Assembly: GCF_013370205.1 (NCBI RefSeq)
Contig: NZ_JABWGV010000001.1
Coordinates: forward strand, 930,001-994,000
DNA: 64,000 nucleotides
DNA from: Qipengyuania atrilutea
GTDB lineage: Bacteria; Pseudomonadota; Alphaproteobacteria; Sphingomonadales; Sphingomonadaceae
Reading direction: 5' to 3'
The translations under genes and the position numbers were made by a program. The notes under the pieces are model-generated. The model worked only from the letters and a program-made list of their open reading frames with translations, had not been told where the DNA came from and did not search any database. Below are positions 28,378 to 37,830 of the stretch, piece by piece (within the stretch, counting starts at the first letter, position 1; each line of letters begins with the position of its first letter).

Positions 28378-28641
28378 ATATGCACGCATGACCCCCGTAG
28401 GGGGTATCCCCCAGACCCCGAGAAGGAAAAGGCTGAACAACCCCGGCCCTATCCTTTCCCGAACGAAGCCGCGTTCCACAGTTGGTCCCTTCCAGTTCGG
28501 CAATCGCGCGTTCTGTCCAATTTGCCTATACCCTGAGCGGTCGTCCTATCAGCACCCTATATCCGTCTTATTAGGGTTGACTTTCGTATTTTCGTACGCA
28601 TTTGGTCTTGGCTCTAAACCCAAATCGGACAAGGACAATCT
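28378..28641. other. Intergenic region with possible recombinase site
   Basis: 264 bases with no gene. An inverted repeat ACCCTA/TAGGGT with a 12-base spacer lies at 28554-28577, about 65 bases before the serine recombinase start. Resolvases commonly have their res sites there. A small hairpin (ACCCCC/GGGGGT, 28391-28405) follows the LprI-like gene but lacks a T-run. Confidence 0.35.
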
Positions 28642-29208
28642 ATGGCTACTATCGGATATGCCCGCGTATCAACCGCAGGCCAATCGCTTGACGTGCAGCA
28701 AGATGCGCTACGCGAAGCGGGCTGCGAACGCGTGTTTGCGGAGAAGAAAAGCGGACGCCGGGCAGCGGATAGAACCGCCCTGGCAGACGCTTTGGAGTTC
28801 GTGCGAGAGGGTGACACCTTCCTTGTCACGAAGCTAGATCGTCTTGCCCGTTCGGTAATAGACCTACATCAGATCGTGGACCGCCTAGCTGCAAAAGGCG
28901 TGGGCTTCCGCGTCCTACAGCAATCCGGCATCGACACTACTACTTCCACCGGAAAGCTGACGCTTGGCATTCTCGCTGCCGTCGCAGAGTTCGAGGCGGA
29001 TATACGCGCGGAGCGTCAACGGGACGGCATAGAGGCCGCCAAAGCCAAGGGCGTTTATAAAGGGCGAAAGCCGAGTGTTGACCAGGCCCGTATTCAAAAA
29101 TTGTTATCGGAAGGCAAGCGACCGGCAGATGTAGCCCGCGAGCTAAACTGCGCACGCTCGACAGTCTATCGACTAGCTGAGGCACCTCCGCTTGAACAGA
29201 AGGTTTGA
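28642..29208 (+). CDS. Serine recombinase (resolvase/invertase family)
   Basis: Site-specific recombinase using a phosphoserine-DNA intermediate. Seen: resolvase domain with catalytic Ser10 in IGYARVST, KLDRLARS (~71-78), GKLTLGILAAVAEFEADIRAER, and a C-terminal Hin-type helix-turn-helix (~150-180: ADVARELNCARSTVYRL). 188 residues, intact. AAGGA lies 6 bases ahead of ATG 28642. It could act on its own res site or invert DNA; it cannot replace the missing integrase function at the tRNA site. Confidence 0.92.
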   Translation: MATIGYARVSTAGQSLDVQQDALREAGCERVFAEKKSGRRAADRTALADALEFVREGDTFLVTKLDRLARSVIDLHQIVDRLAAKGVGFRVLQQSGIDTTTSTGKLTLGILAAVAEFEADIRAERQRDGIEAAKAKGVYKGRKPSVDQARIQKLLSEGKRPADVARELNCARSTVYRLAEAPPLEQKV

Positions 29209-29341
29209 CGGCAATCCCTCCCTTTCATGGGAAGCATGACACCTCCAACGAAGCACATATGGCAACTGCGGTAGCGGTGTCTGATACCCAGTTGCGGAGA
29301 TCGCTTCGGACGATGCTTTCCCCTCGGCGCATCTGCGCTAA

Positions 29342-30640
29342 GACGTTCCAATTACGCCTCAAAAATTTATCGCCAAATGGCGCAATGCCGAACTGAATGA
29401 GCGCGCTGCATCGCAGAGCCACTTCAACGACCTTTGTGCCCTGTTGGGGGTGGATGACCCGATCACTGCCGATGCCAAGGGAGAATGGTACGCCTTCGAA
29501 AAAGGCGCGACCAAGACTAGCGGAGGCGAAGGCTGGGCTGACGTCTGGCGAAGAGGCTGTTTCGCTTGGGAGTACAAGGGCAAAAAGAAGGACCTGAACA
29601 AGGCGTTCGCCCAACTCCAGCAGTACGCCATCGCACTGGAAAACCCCCCGCTCCTGATCGTGTCCGATATGGACCGTTTCCGCATACACACCAATTGGAC
29701 CAACACGGTACAGCAGGTGCACGAGTTTGCACTCGACGACCTTAATGATGGGGCCACACGCGACCTGCTGCGCAACGCCTTTGAGCATCCCGAAGAACTT
29801 CGCCCTGCCAAGACCCGGCAGACGCTTACAGAGGAAGCGGCGGAGGAGTTCGCACAGCTTGCCCAGCGGCTCCGCTCTCGGGGCCACGAGGGTCACGAGG
29901 TCGCCCACTTCGTGAACCGGCTAGTGTTCTGCATGTTCGCAGAGGACGTCGGCCTCCTGCCCGACAACATGTTTTCGGCCATGCTCCGGGCCAGCCGCAC
30001 GCAGGCGGACGACTTCGCCGCCCATGCTCGCACCCTGTTCGCCGCTATGAAAACGGGCGGGCTGGTCGGTTTTACCAAGGTGGACTGGTTCAACGGCGGC
30101 CTTTTCGATGACGACAACGTCCTGCCACTTGAGCGGGACGACATTGACAATCTGATTGCCGCCGCTGATTTGGACTGGTCCGAGGTGGACCCCTCCATCC
30201 TTGGCACTCTGTTCGAGCGCGGTCTGGACCCGGACAAACGCAGCCAGCTTGGCGCGCACTACACTGACCGCGACAAGATCATGCAAATCGTCGAGCCGGT
30301 TATCATTCGGCCCCTCTCAGCCGACTGGGCAGCTACGCGAGAGAGAATCGAGGAGCTGGTCGTCAACGCTCCACAACAAACCGCCGAGAAGCTCCTGACA
30401 GGCCCACAGAAGGCCAAGCGGACCCGCGCCTATGCCGAGGCTCAGGAACTCCTTCGCGCCTTTACAGAGCGCTTAAAGGGCTTCCGCGTACTCGATCCTG
30501 CATGCGGGTCAGGCAACTTCCTCTACCTGTCTCTGCTTGCCTTAAAGGACTTAGAGCATCGCGCCAATCTGGAGGCTGAACCGCTCGCCCAGCTTCGCTG
30601 CTACCTGCCCCCGGCCATTCGCTATGCCTTCCGGGAATAG
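29342..30640 (+). pseudogene. MmeI-like type IIL restriction-methyltransferase, broken at both ends
   Basis: Combined endonuclease/methyltransferase family. Seen: reading starts just after a stop at 29339-29341 with the family-like sequence ITPQKFIAKWRNAELNERAA, but no ATG, GTG or TTG precedes it; the first usable start is TTG 29444. The endonuclease site is present as D-X9-E-X-K in GWADVWRRGCFAWEYKGK. The helical spacer and SAM-binding motif DPACGSGNFL follow. After NLEAE (about 30580) family likeness stops and the frame ends at 30640, losing the catalytic NPPY motif, target-recognition domain and C-terminus. A frameshift near 29342 may have cut off an original start at 29262. Confidence 0.82.
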
Positions 30641-31915
30641 CAGCACTTCACGCCGCGCTGCCCGGTGCTGAACGTATTGCAGGAAGCCGAGGCGGATGAT
30701 TTCGGGATGGATGGGCAGCGTTCCCCGGGAGCTTTCGGTTTTGATCCCTCGACCATCATAGGGCCGTATATGCAGGACAGGGTGGCCCTCATCCTCGCCA
30801 ATGTCCTCGACACGCAGGCCTGCCGCTTCGCCATTCCGTAGGCCATGAAACAGGCACAGGAGAGGAACCCAGAATGCCCCCGGCTTTTCCGTCTCTGTCT
30901 CAAAGGGCGCAGCCCAGTGGTGCTGGCTCAAGAGCGTCTGTAGCTGTACTGGGGTGAAAGGATCGCGCCGATCCTCGTCGGCTACCGGATCATGAACAGT
31001 TAGGCCGGTAAAGGGGTTGAATTGAACCCACTGTTCCCGGACCGCCCACCCGAAAATTGACGAGATGTGCGACAGATAGCCGTCATTGATGGTTTTGGGT
31101 TGCAGCACTGGCAGGCCCAATTTGCGACCCACGGCCACAGCATCCCGGATGGGCTTTCCGGCTGTCTCCTTTCGTTTTCCGATCTGCGTCGGTAATTCGC
31201 GTAGAAGGTCCACAACGTCGCGGGCATCCTTCCGAGTGATGCTTGCTACTTCCCGGTCCGCGAATAGGTCCCGCAAGAGACGAAACACGGGCTTGACTGC
31301 CTTTTTGCTAGACCCGCCCCAGAGGGGCGATTTGTCGGCCTCGTAGGCTGTCAGCAGTGCCTCTACGGTATGTGTACTGTCAGAAGAAGGATGCGCTGTA
31401 CGCAACGGCCCGGCATTAGCATCATTGACTGCCCGCTGCCCCTCCGCGGCTGCTCTTAGAGACGCAATCTCCGCATCTTTTTCCCGCACGATGTCGTGCC
31501 AAGCAGCCTCTTGCGGCGACAACTCTGCCGTTGACGCTAAAGCCCGCCGCCGACGCTCGATCCGGTATTCCGCCCTCGCCTCCTTTCGAGCGGCAGAAGC
31601 CGCAGCCTCCGCCTCCGCAGCAAGGCGTTCTTCGCGTTCGCGCTCGCTTTCGCTGGGAGCAACAGTTTTCAGATGGGCCGCAAGTTGTGCGGCGCGCTCC
31701 GCCTCGTAGCTGTCAGCAGCGTCGGCCAGCAGCAAAACGGCCTCGCGCCGCTCTTTAGTCCGCAAAGAAACGTTCCATTCACGCTTCGGCCCGCCTTGTG
31801 GCCCACGCCAGAACTTTTGATCTTCAGCGATGATTGGGCGGCGGTAGTAGTAAACACCGTGCCGGTTTTTGGTCAGATACATTGGCTCTTCCATAGCTAC
31901 GATTGTAGCACCCAA
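30551..31915 (-). pseudogene. Tyrosine integrase lacking its C-terminal catalytic residues
   Basis: Integrase of the tRNA-Tyr island. Seen: N-terminal MYLTKNRHGVYYYRR domain, a long charged coiled-coil insert (~95-150), core-binding domain, and catalytic Arg (~360, HGLRNGEAAGLR) and Lys (~392). The frame then ends about 60 residues later as GERFSLQIGAML, with no HxxR box and no nucleophilic Tyr. The lost part coincides with the convergent truncation of the MmeI-like gene. Adjacent to tRNA-Tyr and transcribed away from it, as usual. An inactive remnant by inference. Confidence 0.85.
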
Positions 31916-31974
31916 TGGTTACCAAACCCCTGAATTTCTGCGGTTTCTGTGCCTTCTCAATATCTTAGAAGGCG

Positions 31975-31994
31975 GTGGTGGACAGGGCTGGATT
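31975..31994. repeat. attR: 3' end of tRNA-Tyr
   Basis: GTGGTGGACAGGGCTGGATT, identical to 25786-25805. It overlaps the 3' acceptor end and T-arm edge of tRNA-Tyr, so integration leaves the tRNA intact. Confidence 0.9.
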
Positions 31995-32061
31995 CGAACC
32001 AGCGTACGCTTGCGCGGGCAGATTTACAGTCTGCTGCCTTTAACCACTCGGCCACCTGTCC
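31976..32061 (-). tRNA. tRNA-Tyr (GUA)
   Basis: Complete class II tRNA, 86 bases: acceptor GGACAGG/CCTGTCC, D-arm, anticodon stem GCAGA/TCTGC around CTGTAAA (anticodon GTA), long variable arm, T-loop TTCGAAT and encoded CCA. Target of the island. Confidence 0.97.
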
Positions 32062-32228
32062 ACATAACCTGCCTTGGTGCGGACTTTCGCGAAAAAGTCC
32101 GTAGGAAAGCGCCCCGTTTCGAGCGGGTGTCCAGCCGAGAGGCGCCGCTTTGGCGAAGCTGCGCTTGCCTGTCAATGGGCCTGCTGGCAGGAGGCGCGCA
32201 GATACCAGGAAAGCAAGGAAACACACGC

Positions 32229-33017
32229 GTGTCGAAACCGGCAAGAAAGAAGGCGCTCCGCGGCCGTGCGGGCCGGATGAAGGGCGGGCGCGGCAGCGGC
32301 CGGGCCAGCACCGGACAGGTGCGTCTGTGGGGACGGCACGCGGTCGAGGCGGCGCTTCTGAACCCGGACCGCCAGCACCGCAAGCTGTGGGCGACGCGCG
32401 AGGGGGTCGCCTCACTGGACGGCGAGCTGCCGCCCGATTTCCCCGTCGAGTATGCCGATGCCGCCGACCTTGCCCGGCTAGTCGCGCGCGATGCGCCGCA
32501 CCAGGGGCTCGTGCTCGAATGCGCGCAGCTCGACGACGTGTTTCTGGGCGATGTGATCCGCGACGCCGAGGGTGCGCCCATCGTCGTGCTCGACCAGGTG
32601 ACCGATCCACACAATCTCGGCGCGATCCTGCGCTCTGCAGCCGCATTCGGTGCAGCGGGCATCGTCACACAGGACCGGCATGCCCCGCCGGAATCGGGTG
32701 TAGTCGCCAAATCCGCTTCGGGCGCGCTCGAAAGCGTGCCGTGGGTGCGCGTGGTTAACCTCGCCCGCGCGCTCGAGGAACTGGCCGAGGCCGGCTATTG
32801 GCGGATCGGGCTCACCGGCCATACCGAGACCGTGCTGGCCGATGCTCTGCCCGCCGGCCCGACAGCGCTCGTCTTGGGCGCGGAAGGCGAAGGCATGCGG
32901 CAGAATATCGAGGCGCATTGCGATGCCCTCGCTCGCCTGCCCATCAGCGACCGGATCGAAAGCCTCAACGTCTCGAATGCCGCGGCGGTCGCGCTCTACG
33001 CCATCGCCGCGCGGTAA
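32229..33017 (+). CDS. rlmB: 23S rRNA (guanosine-2'-O)-methyltransferase RlmB / TrmH family
   Basis: Methylates the ribose of 23S G2251 in the P-loop. Seen: substrate-binding domain (~35-100), then SPOUT knot motifs VVLDQVTDPHNLGAILRSAAAFG, LVLGAEGEGMR and LPISDRIESLNVSNAAAVALY. The start is GTG 32229 with AAGGAA about 10 bases upstream; a downstream ATG at 32277 is possible. The basic RNA-binding N-terminus favours GTG. 262 residues. Confidence 0.93.
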   Translation: MSKPARKKALRGRAGRMKGGRGSGRASTGQVRLWGRHAVEAALLNPDRQHRKLWATREGVASLDGELPPDFPVEYADAADLARLVARDAPHQGLVLECAQLDDVFLGDVIRDAEGAPIVVLDQVTDPHNLGAILRSAAAFGAAGIVTQDRHAPPESGVVAKSASGALESVPWVRVVNLARALEELAEAGYWRIGLTGHTETVLADALPAGPTALVLGAEGEGMRQNIEAHCDALARLPISDRIESLNVSNAAAVALYAIAAR

Positions 33018-33030
33018 AGACGCCCGCAAC

Positions 33031-33073
33031 GAAAAAGCCGCACACGTCCGGCAGGACGCATGCGGCTTTTTTC
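33031..33073. terminator. Bidirectional terminator between rlmB and hup
   Basis: AAAAAGCCGCA (33032-33042) pairs perfectly with TGCGGCTTTTT (33061-33071), giving a T-run on both strands for the two convergent genes. Confidence 0.9.
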
Positions 33074-33090
33074 GTCTAACAGACGCTGTC

Positions 33091-33363
33091 TTAGTTGACG
33101 GCGTCCTTGAGGCCCTTGCCGGCCTTGAACTTCGGCTGGTTCGATGCCTTGATCGTCATCGGTTCGCCGGTGCGCGGGTTGCGGCCGGTCGAGGCCTTGC
33201 GCTTGGCGACGGAGAAAGTGCCGAAGCCGACGAGGCGAACTTCGTCCCCGTTCGACAGCGACTTGCTGATGGAGTCGAAAACGCCTTCCACGGCGCTTGC
33301 GGCATCGCTCTTCGAAAGGCCGCTGGATTCTGCAACTGCGCCGATCAGATCGTTCTTGTTCAT
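33091..33363 (-). CDS. HU-family DNA-binding protein
   Basis: Histone-like nucleoid protein that bends DNA as a dimer. Seen: 90 residues with MNKNDLIGAVAESSGLSK, the VGFGTFSVAKRKASTGRNPRTGE arm and a basic end. ATG 33363 matches HU length; the longer frame from 33495 is rejected. A weak upstream promoter candidate is TTGACT (33454-33459, minus) with TATCAA (33433-33438), spacer only 15. The 272-base region to lon also has a 9-bp hairpin at 33585-33620. Confidence 0.95.
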   Translation of the reverse strand: MNKNDLIGAVAESSGLSKSDAASAVEGVFDSISKSLSNGDEVRLVGFGTFSVAKRKASTGRNPRTGEPMTIKASNQPKFKAGKGLKDAVN

Positions 33364-33584
33364 TCGGTACTTCCCCCAAAATAGAGTGAATTGAATTGTC
33401 TCGGTGAGTCGCCTCACCGAATGGAGCGCGACTTGATACGCTTTCATGGGGCAAGTCAAAGGCAAATTGGCTGATTCGCGCGGTTTTTTGCGCATTTTAG
33501 CCTATGATAAGAACAGATGAACGAGGCGCAGCTTTTCGCCGCGCGGTTGCGCTACCAATGCAGCCTTGCCGTAGCGGCGAGTCG

Positions 33585-33620
33585 CTGCATCGCACCATCA
33601 GACCTGGCGGCGCGATGCAG
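33585..33620 (-). other. Hairpin downstream of lon
   Basis: CTGCATCGC (33585-33593) pairs with GCGATGCAG (33612-33620). It lies 16 bases past the lon stop with no T-run. Possible factor-dependent terminator or 3'-end stabiliser. Confidence 0.45.
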
Positions 33621-33635
33621 ACGTAATTGAACCGG

Positions 33636-36026
33636 TCAGTGCGCGGTCGGTTGCTCGCTCAGGAAGTGGCCCGGCAGCGGCTGGCTCGCCAGATCGTCCG
33701 CCTCGGTCCACTCGATCGGCGACGGTTCCGCCGTGAGAGCGTGCGCAAGCACCTCGTCCACATGCTTCACCGGAATGATCTCCAGCCCGTCCTTCACATT
33801 GTCCGGTATCTCCACGAGATCCTTCACATTGTCTTCCGGGATGAGCACGGTGGTGATCCCGCCGCGCAGGGCCGCGAGCATTTTCTCCTTCAACCCGCCG
33901 ATCGGGAGGACCCGGCCGCGCAACGTGACCTCGCCGGTCATCGCGACATCGGGCCGCACCGCGATGCCCGACAGGGTCGAGACGATCGAGGTGACCATGC
34001 CGATGCCCGCACTCGGGCCATCCTTCGGCACCGCGCCTTCGGGCAGGTGGATGTGGATGTTCTTGCGCTGGAAGATCGAAGGCTTGATGCCGTAGGCCGG
34101 CGCCCGCGCCTTCACGAAGCTGAAGGCCGCCGCGACACTTTCGTTCATCACTTCGCCGAGCTTGCCGGTCGTCTTGATCTCGCCCTTGCCCGGCGTGGTG
34201 ACGCTTTCGATGGTCAGCAGCTCGCCGCCCACCTCGGTCCATGCGAGACCCGTGACCGCGCCGACCTGCGCCTCTTCCTCGCTCTTGCCGTGCTTGAACT
34301 TGCGCACGCCGGCGAAGTCGCCGAGGTTGTCGGGCGTGACGGTAACGCTGTCTGTTTCCTTTTCGAGGATCTTGCGCAGCGACTTGCGCGCCAGCCGCGC
34401 GATCTCGCGCTCCAGCGTACGCACGCCCGCTTCGCGCGTGTAATAGCGGATCAGGTCGCGCAGGGCCGCTTCGGTCAGTTCGAACTCGCCCTCGGCGAGG
34501 CCGTGCAGTTCGACCTGCTTCGCAATCAGGTGCCGCTGCGCGATCTCGACCTTCTCGTCTTCCGTATATCCTTCAAGGCGAATGATCTCCATCCGGTCGA
34601 GCAGCGGCTGCGGCAGATTGAGGCTGTTCGCGGTGGTCACGAACATCACGTCACTGAGGTCGATGTCGAGTTCGAGATAATGGTCCTGGAACTTCGCATT
34701 CTGTTCGGGATCGAGCACTTCGAGCAGAGCCGAAGCAGGATCGCCCCGGAAATCCTGGCCCAGCTTGTCGATCTCGTCGAGCAGGAACAGCGGATTGCTT
34801 TTGCCCGCCTTCTTCAGATTGGTGACGATCTTGCCCGGCAACGAGCCGATATAGGTACGCCGGTGGCCGCGAATCTCCGCTTCGTCGCGGACCCCGCCAA
34901 GCGACTGGCGAATGAACTCGCGCCCCGTGGCGCGCGCGATCGACTTGCCGAGGCTCGTCTTGCCCACGCCGGGAGGACCGACGAGACACAGGATCGGACC
35001 CTTCAGCTTGTTCGTACGCGCCTGCACGGCGAGATATTCGACGATCCGGTCCTTGACCTTGGCAAGCGCATAGTGATCCTCGTCGAGAATTTCCTGCGCC
35101 TTGCCGATGTCCTTCTGCACCTCGGACTTCTCGCCCCACGGCAGGCCGAGCAGCACGTCGAGATAGTTGCGGATGACGGTCGCCTCCGCGCTCATCGGCT
35201 GCATGCCCTTGAGCTTCTTGAGTTCCGAAGTCGCCTTCGCCTTCGCCTCTTCGGACAGCTTGGTCTTCTCGATCTTCTCTGCGAGCGCGGTCAGTTCGTC
35301 CTGCTCGCCGTCTTCGCCGCCGAGCTCGTTCTGGATCGCCTTCATCTGCTCGTTGAGGTAATATTCGCGCTGCGTCTTCTCCATCTGGCGTTTCACGCGC
35401 CCGCGGATCTTGCGCTCGACCTGCAGCACCGACAGTTCACCGTCCATGAAGGACAGCACCATCTCGAGCCGCTTGAGCGGATCGCTCTCGACCAGCAGCG
35501 CCTGCTTGTCGGCCACCTTGATGCCCAGCGCGGCGGCAACCGCGTCGGCAAGCTGGCCGGCGTCGTCCACTTCGGAGAGGTCTTCCGCCGCATCTTCGCC
35601 GAGCTTCTTGTTAAGCTTCGCATAGCGGCCGAACTGCTCGACCACCTGCCGCATGGTCGCGGTCACTTCGCTGCCCGACACGGTGCGGGTCTCTACGTTC
35701 GAGACCTCCGCCATTACGAGGTCGCCGGTTTCAGACAGTTCCTCCAGCTTTACGCGCGATCCGCCCTCGACCAAAACGCGGACGGTGCCGTCAGGGAGTT
35801 TCAGCAGCTGCAGAACCTGCGCCACGACGCCGGTGTCGTACAGGTCGCCGCGGTCGGGATCATCGCAAGCCGGATCGACCTGCGCCAGAAGAACGATGTC
35901 CTTCGATCCTTCCATTGCCGCTTCGAGCGCGGCCACGGACTTCTCGCGGCCCACGAAAAGCGGCACGACCATGCCGGGAAACACGACGATGTCGCGCAGG
36001 GGAAGTAGGGGATAGGCTTTGTTCAT
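33636..36026 (-). CDS. lon: ATP-dependent protease Lon
   Basis: Cytoplasmic AAA+ Ser-Lys protease that degrades misfolded and regulatory proteins. Seen: N-terminal substrate domain starting [15 protein letters not shown], Walker [14 protein letters not shown], Walker [12 protein letters not shown], and the dyad Ser in [10 protein letters not shown] with Lys in [10 protein letters not shown]. 796 residues. ATG 36026 (MNKAYPLL) matches homologues; the longer frame is rejected. hup follows downstream. Confidence 0.97.
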   Translation of the reverse strand: MNKAYPLLPLRDIVVFPGMVVPLFVGREKSVAALEAAMEGSKDIVLLAQVDPACDDPDRGDLYDTGVVAQVLQLLKLPDGTVRVLVEGGSRVKLEELSETGDLVMAEVSNVETRTVSGSEVTATMRQVVEQFGRYAKLNKKLGEDAAEDLSEVDDAGQLADAVAAALGIKVADKQALLVESDPLKRLEMVLSFMDGELSVLQVERKIRGRVKRQMEKTQREYYLNEQMKAIQNELGGEDGEQDELTALAEKIEKTKLSEEAKAKATSELKKLKGMQPMSAEATVIRNYLDVLLGLPWGEKSEVQKDIGKAQEILDEDHYALAKVKDRIVEYLAVQARTNKLKGPILCLVGPPGVGKTSLGKSIARATGREFIRQSLGGVRDEAEIRGHRRTYIGSLPGKIVTNLKKAGKSNPLFLLDEIDKLGQDFRGDPASALLEVLDPEQNAKFQDHYLELDIDLSDVMFVTTANSLNLPQPLLDRMEIIRLEGYTEDEKVEIAQRHLIAKQVELHGLAEGEFELTEAALRDLIRYYTREAGVRTLEREIARLARKSLRKILEKETDSVTVTPDNLGDFAGVRKFKHGKSEEEAQVGAVTGLAWTEVGGELLTIESVTTPGKGEIKTTGKLGEVMNESVAAAFSFVKARAPAYGIKPSIFQRKNIHIHLPEGAVPKDGPSAGIGMVTSIVSTLSGIAVRPDVAMTGEVTLRGRVLPIGGLKEKMLAALRGGITTVLIPEDNVKDLVEIPDNVKDGLEIIPVKHVDEVLAHALTAEPSPIEWTEADDLASQPLPGHFLSEQPTAH

Positions 36027-36175
36027 ATCGGTTCCGTTCGGCGGTAATCGGGGTGTGCGGCGACCGCTTCGAGCGGGCCACTGTCTTGACCGATATATGG
36101 GAACGATGCCGACTGGCTGCAACATCGCGGCGGCCCCGCTCTGTGGACGCCGGACTGCGAAAGAAAGACGTCAGT

Positions 36176-37360
36176 TCAGGCGGCGCGCTGCTCCGGCACG
36201 GCCTGCATCACTCGGTCGCGCCCACTCTGCTTCGCCTCGTACAGCGCCTTGTCCGCAGCCAGCAGCGCCTTTTCGAGCGGCTGCTGCGGCGCGCATTCGG
36301 CAAAGCCGATGGAGGCCGATACGGTAAGCCCCTTCACGAGATAGGACATGTCGATCGCCGCGATCCGGTGCCGGACGGCTTCGGCGACCGCTTTGGCGGT
36401 AACGTACTCCTGCCCGGTCAGCAGCAGCAGAAACTCCTCACCGCCCAGCCGCACCGCACAGTGCGGTCCTCCGGGCGTCATGCGCGCGAAATCGCGCAGG
36501 ACCTGAGCACATTGCACGATGACCCGGTCGCCCACCGCATGGCCGTGCGTATCGTTGATCGTCTTGAAATAATCGAGATCGATGGCGAGGATGTGCCGCC
36601 TCTCCCCGCTCGGTGCCAGATGCCCCTCGACCTCGAAAAAGGCGCGCCGGTTCTTGAGGCCCGTCATGGAATCGTGGAGCGAGAGGAACTCCGCATGTTC
36701 GAGCGCCTCGCACAGGTCCTCGCCGAGCCGGCGGTTGCTGACGAGCGCTTCCGACATCTGGATGTTCTGGCGCGCCATGCCCATGCTGAACATGATCATG
36801 CCGCCCGCCATGGACGCGGAGGCGAGCAAGATCGCCCAGCTTACCGGACCGGGCTGAAGCGCCAGACCGGCGAACAGGGACACGGTGAAGGAGGCGAGAA
36901 ATCCGAACAGCATCATCGGCAAGGCACCCAGCATCGCGCAGATAAGCGATACGCCGACGATGGCCACGCCGAGAATGACGAAGGAAAAGCCGCCTTGCTC
37001 GAGGTAGCCGATGACCGGCCAGAGCAAGGCCGCCCAGGTAAAGCCTCCGAAGGCAAGACTGTAGGTGACGGCGCGTAAGCTCGCCTCGAAATCCTCTCCG
37101 GCTGCGAGCTTTGCCCGAAGCTGGATTGCCAGCAGGCGTGTCGTCACGATCGATACCGCGCGCAGGGCGAGTGCGATGAACAATTGCTCGTCGAAGGGCA
37201 GCATGATTGCAGCCACGAGGCAGCCGAATAGGCCGACGATGTTGGCGAAAAGCGTGTGGCGCTCCTGCTCGGCCAGCGACCGCACGGTTTCGAGGCGCAC
37301 CTCGTCCGCCCAGTCGTCGCGGCTGTCCGGACAGGTCTGCGGGTCGCTTGGAGTATGCAC
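36176..37360 (-). CDS. Membrane diguanylate cyclase (GGDEF)
   Basis: Makes cyclic di-GMP. Seen: an N-terminal membrane module of about six helices (~38-205), a short linker helix, and a GGDEF domain (~230-385) with active-site RLGGEEF and SIGFAE. The RxxD inhibitory site five residues before GGEEF is missing, so product feedback at that site is not expected. Starts with GTG 37360. 394 residues. No EAL domain; the signal sensed is unknown. Confidence 0.9.
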   Translation of the reverse strand: MHTPSDPQTCPDSRDDWADEVRLETVRSLAEQERHTLFANIVGLFGCLVAAIMLPFDEQLFIALALRAVSIVTTRLLAIQLRAKLAAGEDFEASLRAVTYSLAFGGFTWAALLWPVIGYLEQGGFSFVILGVAIVGVSLICAMLGALPMMLFGFLASFTVSLFAGLALQPGPVSWAILLASASMAGGMIMFSMGMARQNIQMSEALVSNRRLGEDLCEALEHAEFLSLHDSMTGLKNRRAFFEVEGHLAPSGERRHILAIDLDYFKTINDTHGHAVGDRVIVQCAQVLRDFARMTPGGPHCAVRLGGEEFLLLLTGQEYVTAKAVAEAVRHRIAAIDMSYLVKGLTVSASIGFAECAPQQPLEKALLAADKALYEAKQSGRDRVMQAVPEQRAA

Positions 37361-37449
37361 AATCCATCCCTATTCCAGCGACCGCGAACAGGATTAGCGC
37401 TATTGTGTTAAGAAATAATGGCGCGCGAAGCTTGTTTTTTAGTGAATTT

Positions 37450-37791
37450 TCAGCCCATGCCGGGAAGGTTGAATCCCGGCGGAAGGCCCATGCCGCCCTG
37501 GATCTTCTGCATTTCCTCGTTCGAGGCACGGTCGGCCTTGTCGCGCGCGTCGTTGAAGGCGGCGGTGACGAGGTCCTCGACCATCTGCTTTTCTTCGGGC
37601 TTCATCAGGCTCTCGTCGATATTGACAGACAGGATGCGCCCCTTGGCCGTGCAACGGATCTTTACAAGCCCGCCGCCCGATTGCCCCTCGACCTCGATCG
37701 AATCGAGTTTCGCCTGGGCCTCGCCCATCTGCGTCTGGATTTTCTCCGCGGCCTTCTGTGCGGCGGCGATCATTTCTTCCATCGATTGCAT
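37450..37791 (-). CDS. YbaB/EbfC nucleoid-associated protein
   Basis: Small dimeric DNA-binding protein, usually encoded next to dnaX, as here. Seen: 113 residues with helical MEEMIAAAQKAAEKIQTQM, central VKIRCTAKGRILSVNID, EDLVTAAFNDA and a GMGLPPGFNLPGMG tail. Follows dnaX by 39 bases in the same direction; GAGG lies 9 bases ahead of ATG 37791. Confidence 0.94.
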   Translation of the reverse strand: MQSMEEMIAAAQKAAEKIQTQMGEAQAKLDSIEVEGQSGGGLVKIRCTAKGRILSVNIDESLMKPEEKQMVEDLVTAAFNDARDKADRASNEEMQKIQGGMGLPPGFNLPGMG

Positions 37792-37830
37792 AGTTCGTGT
37801 CCTCTTCAGCGCTGCAGATACATACCGTAT

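Larger units (their letters stand above)
25786..31994. mobile_element. Genomic island inserted at the 3' end of tRNA-Tyr
   Basis: A 6.2-kb segment bounded by identical 20-bp direct repeats, one being the 3' end of the intact tRNA-Tyr. Content from left to right: membrane-anchored hypothetical protein, TIR-RsiV-like protein, LprI-like protein, serine recombinase, broken MmeI-like gene and truncated tyrosine integrase. The first three genes look more A/T-rich than the flanking core genes. The integrase sits next to the tRNA, the usual arrangement. It is probably no longer mobile, because the integrase lacks its C-terminal catalytic residues. Confidence 0.88.

Noticed and set aside
28391-28405. 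ACCCCC/GGGGGT hairpin after the LprI-like gene as a terminator
   Set aside because: Six base pairs with a three-base loop and no T-run.
29342-30640. Reading the MmeI-like gene as part of a working BREX or DISARM system
   Set aside because: No other genes of those systems are present, and the methyltransferase lacks its catalytic NPPY motif and target-recognition part.
33627-36008. 793-residue plus-strand frame opposite lon
   Set aside because: Exact antisense of Lon; low-complexity Arg/His/Leu-rich translation.
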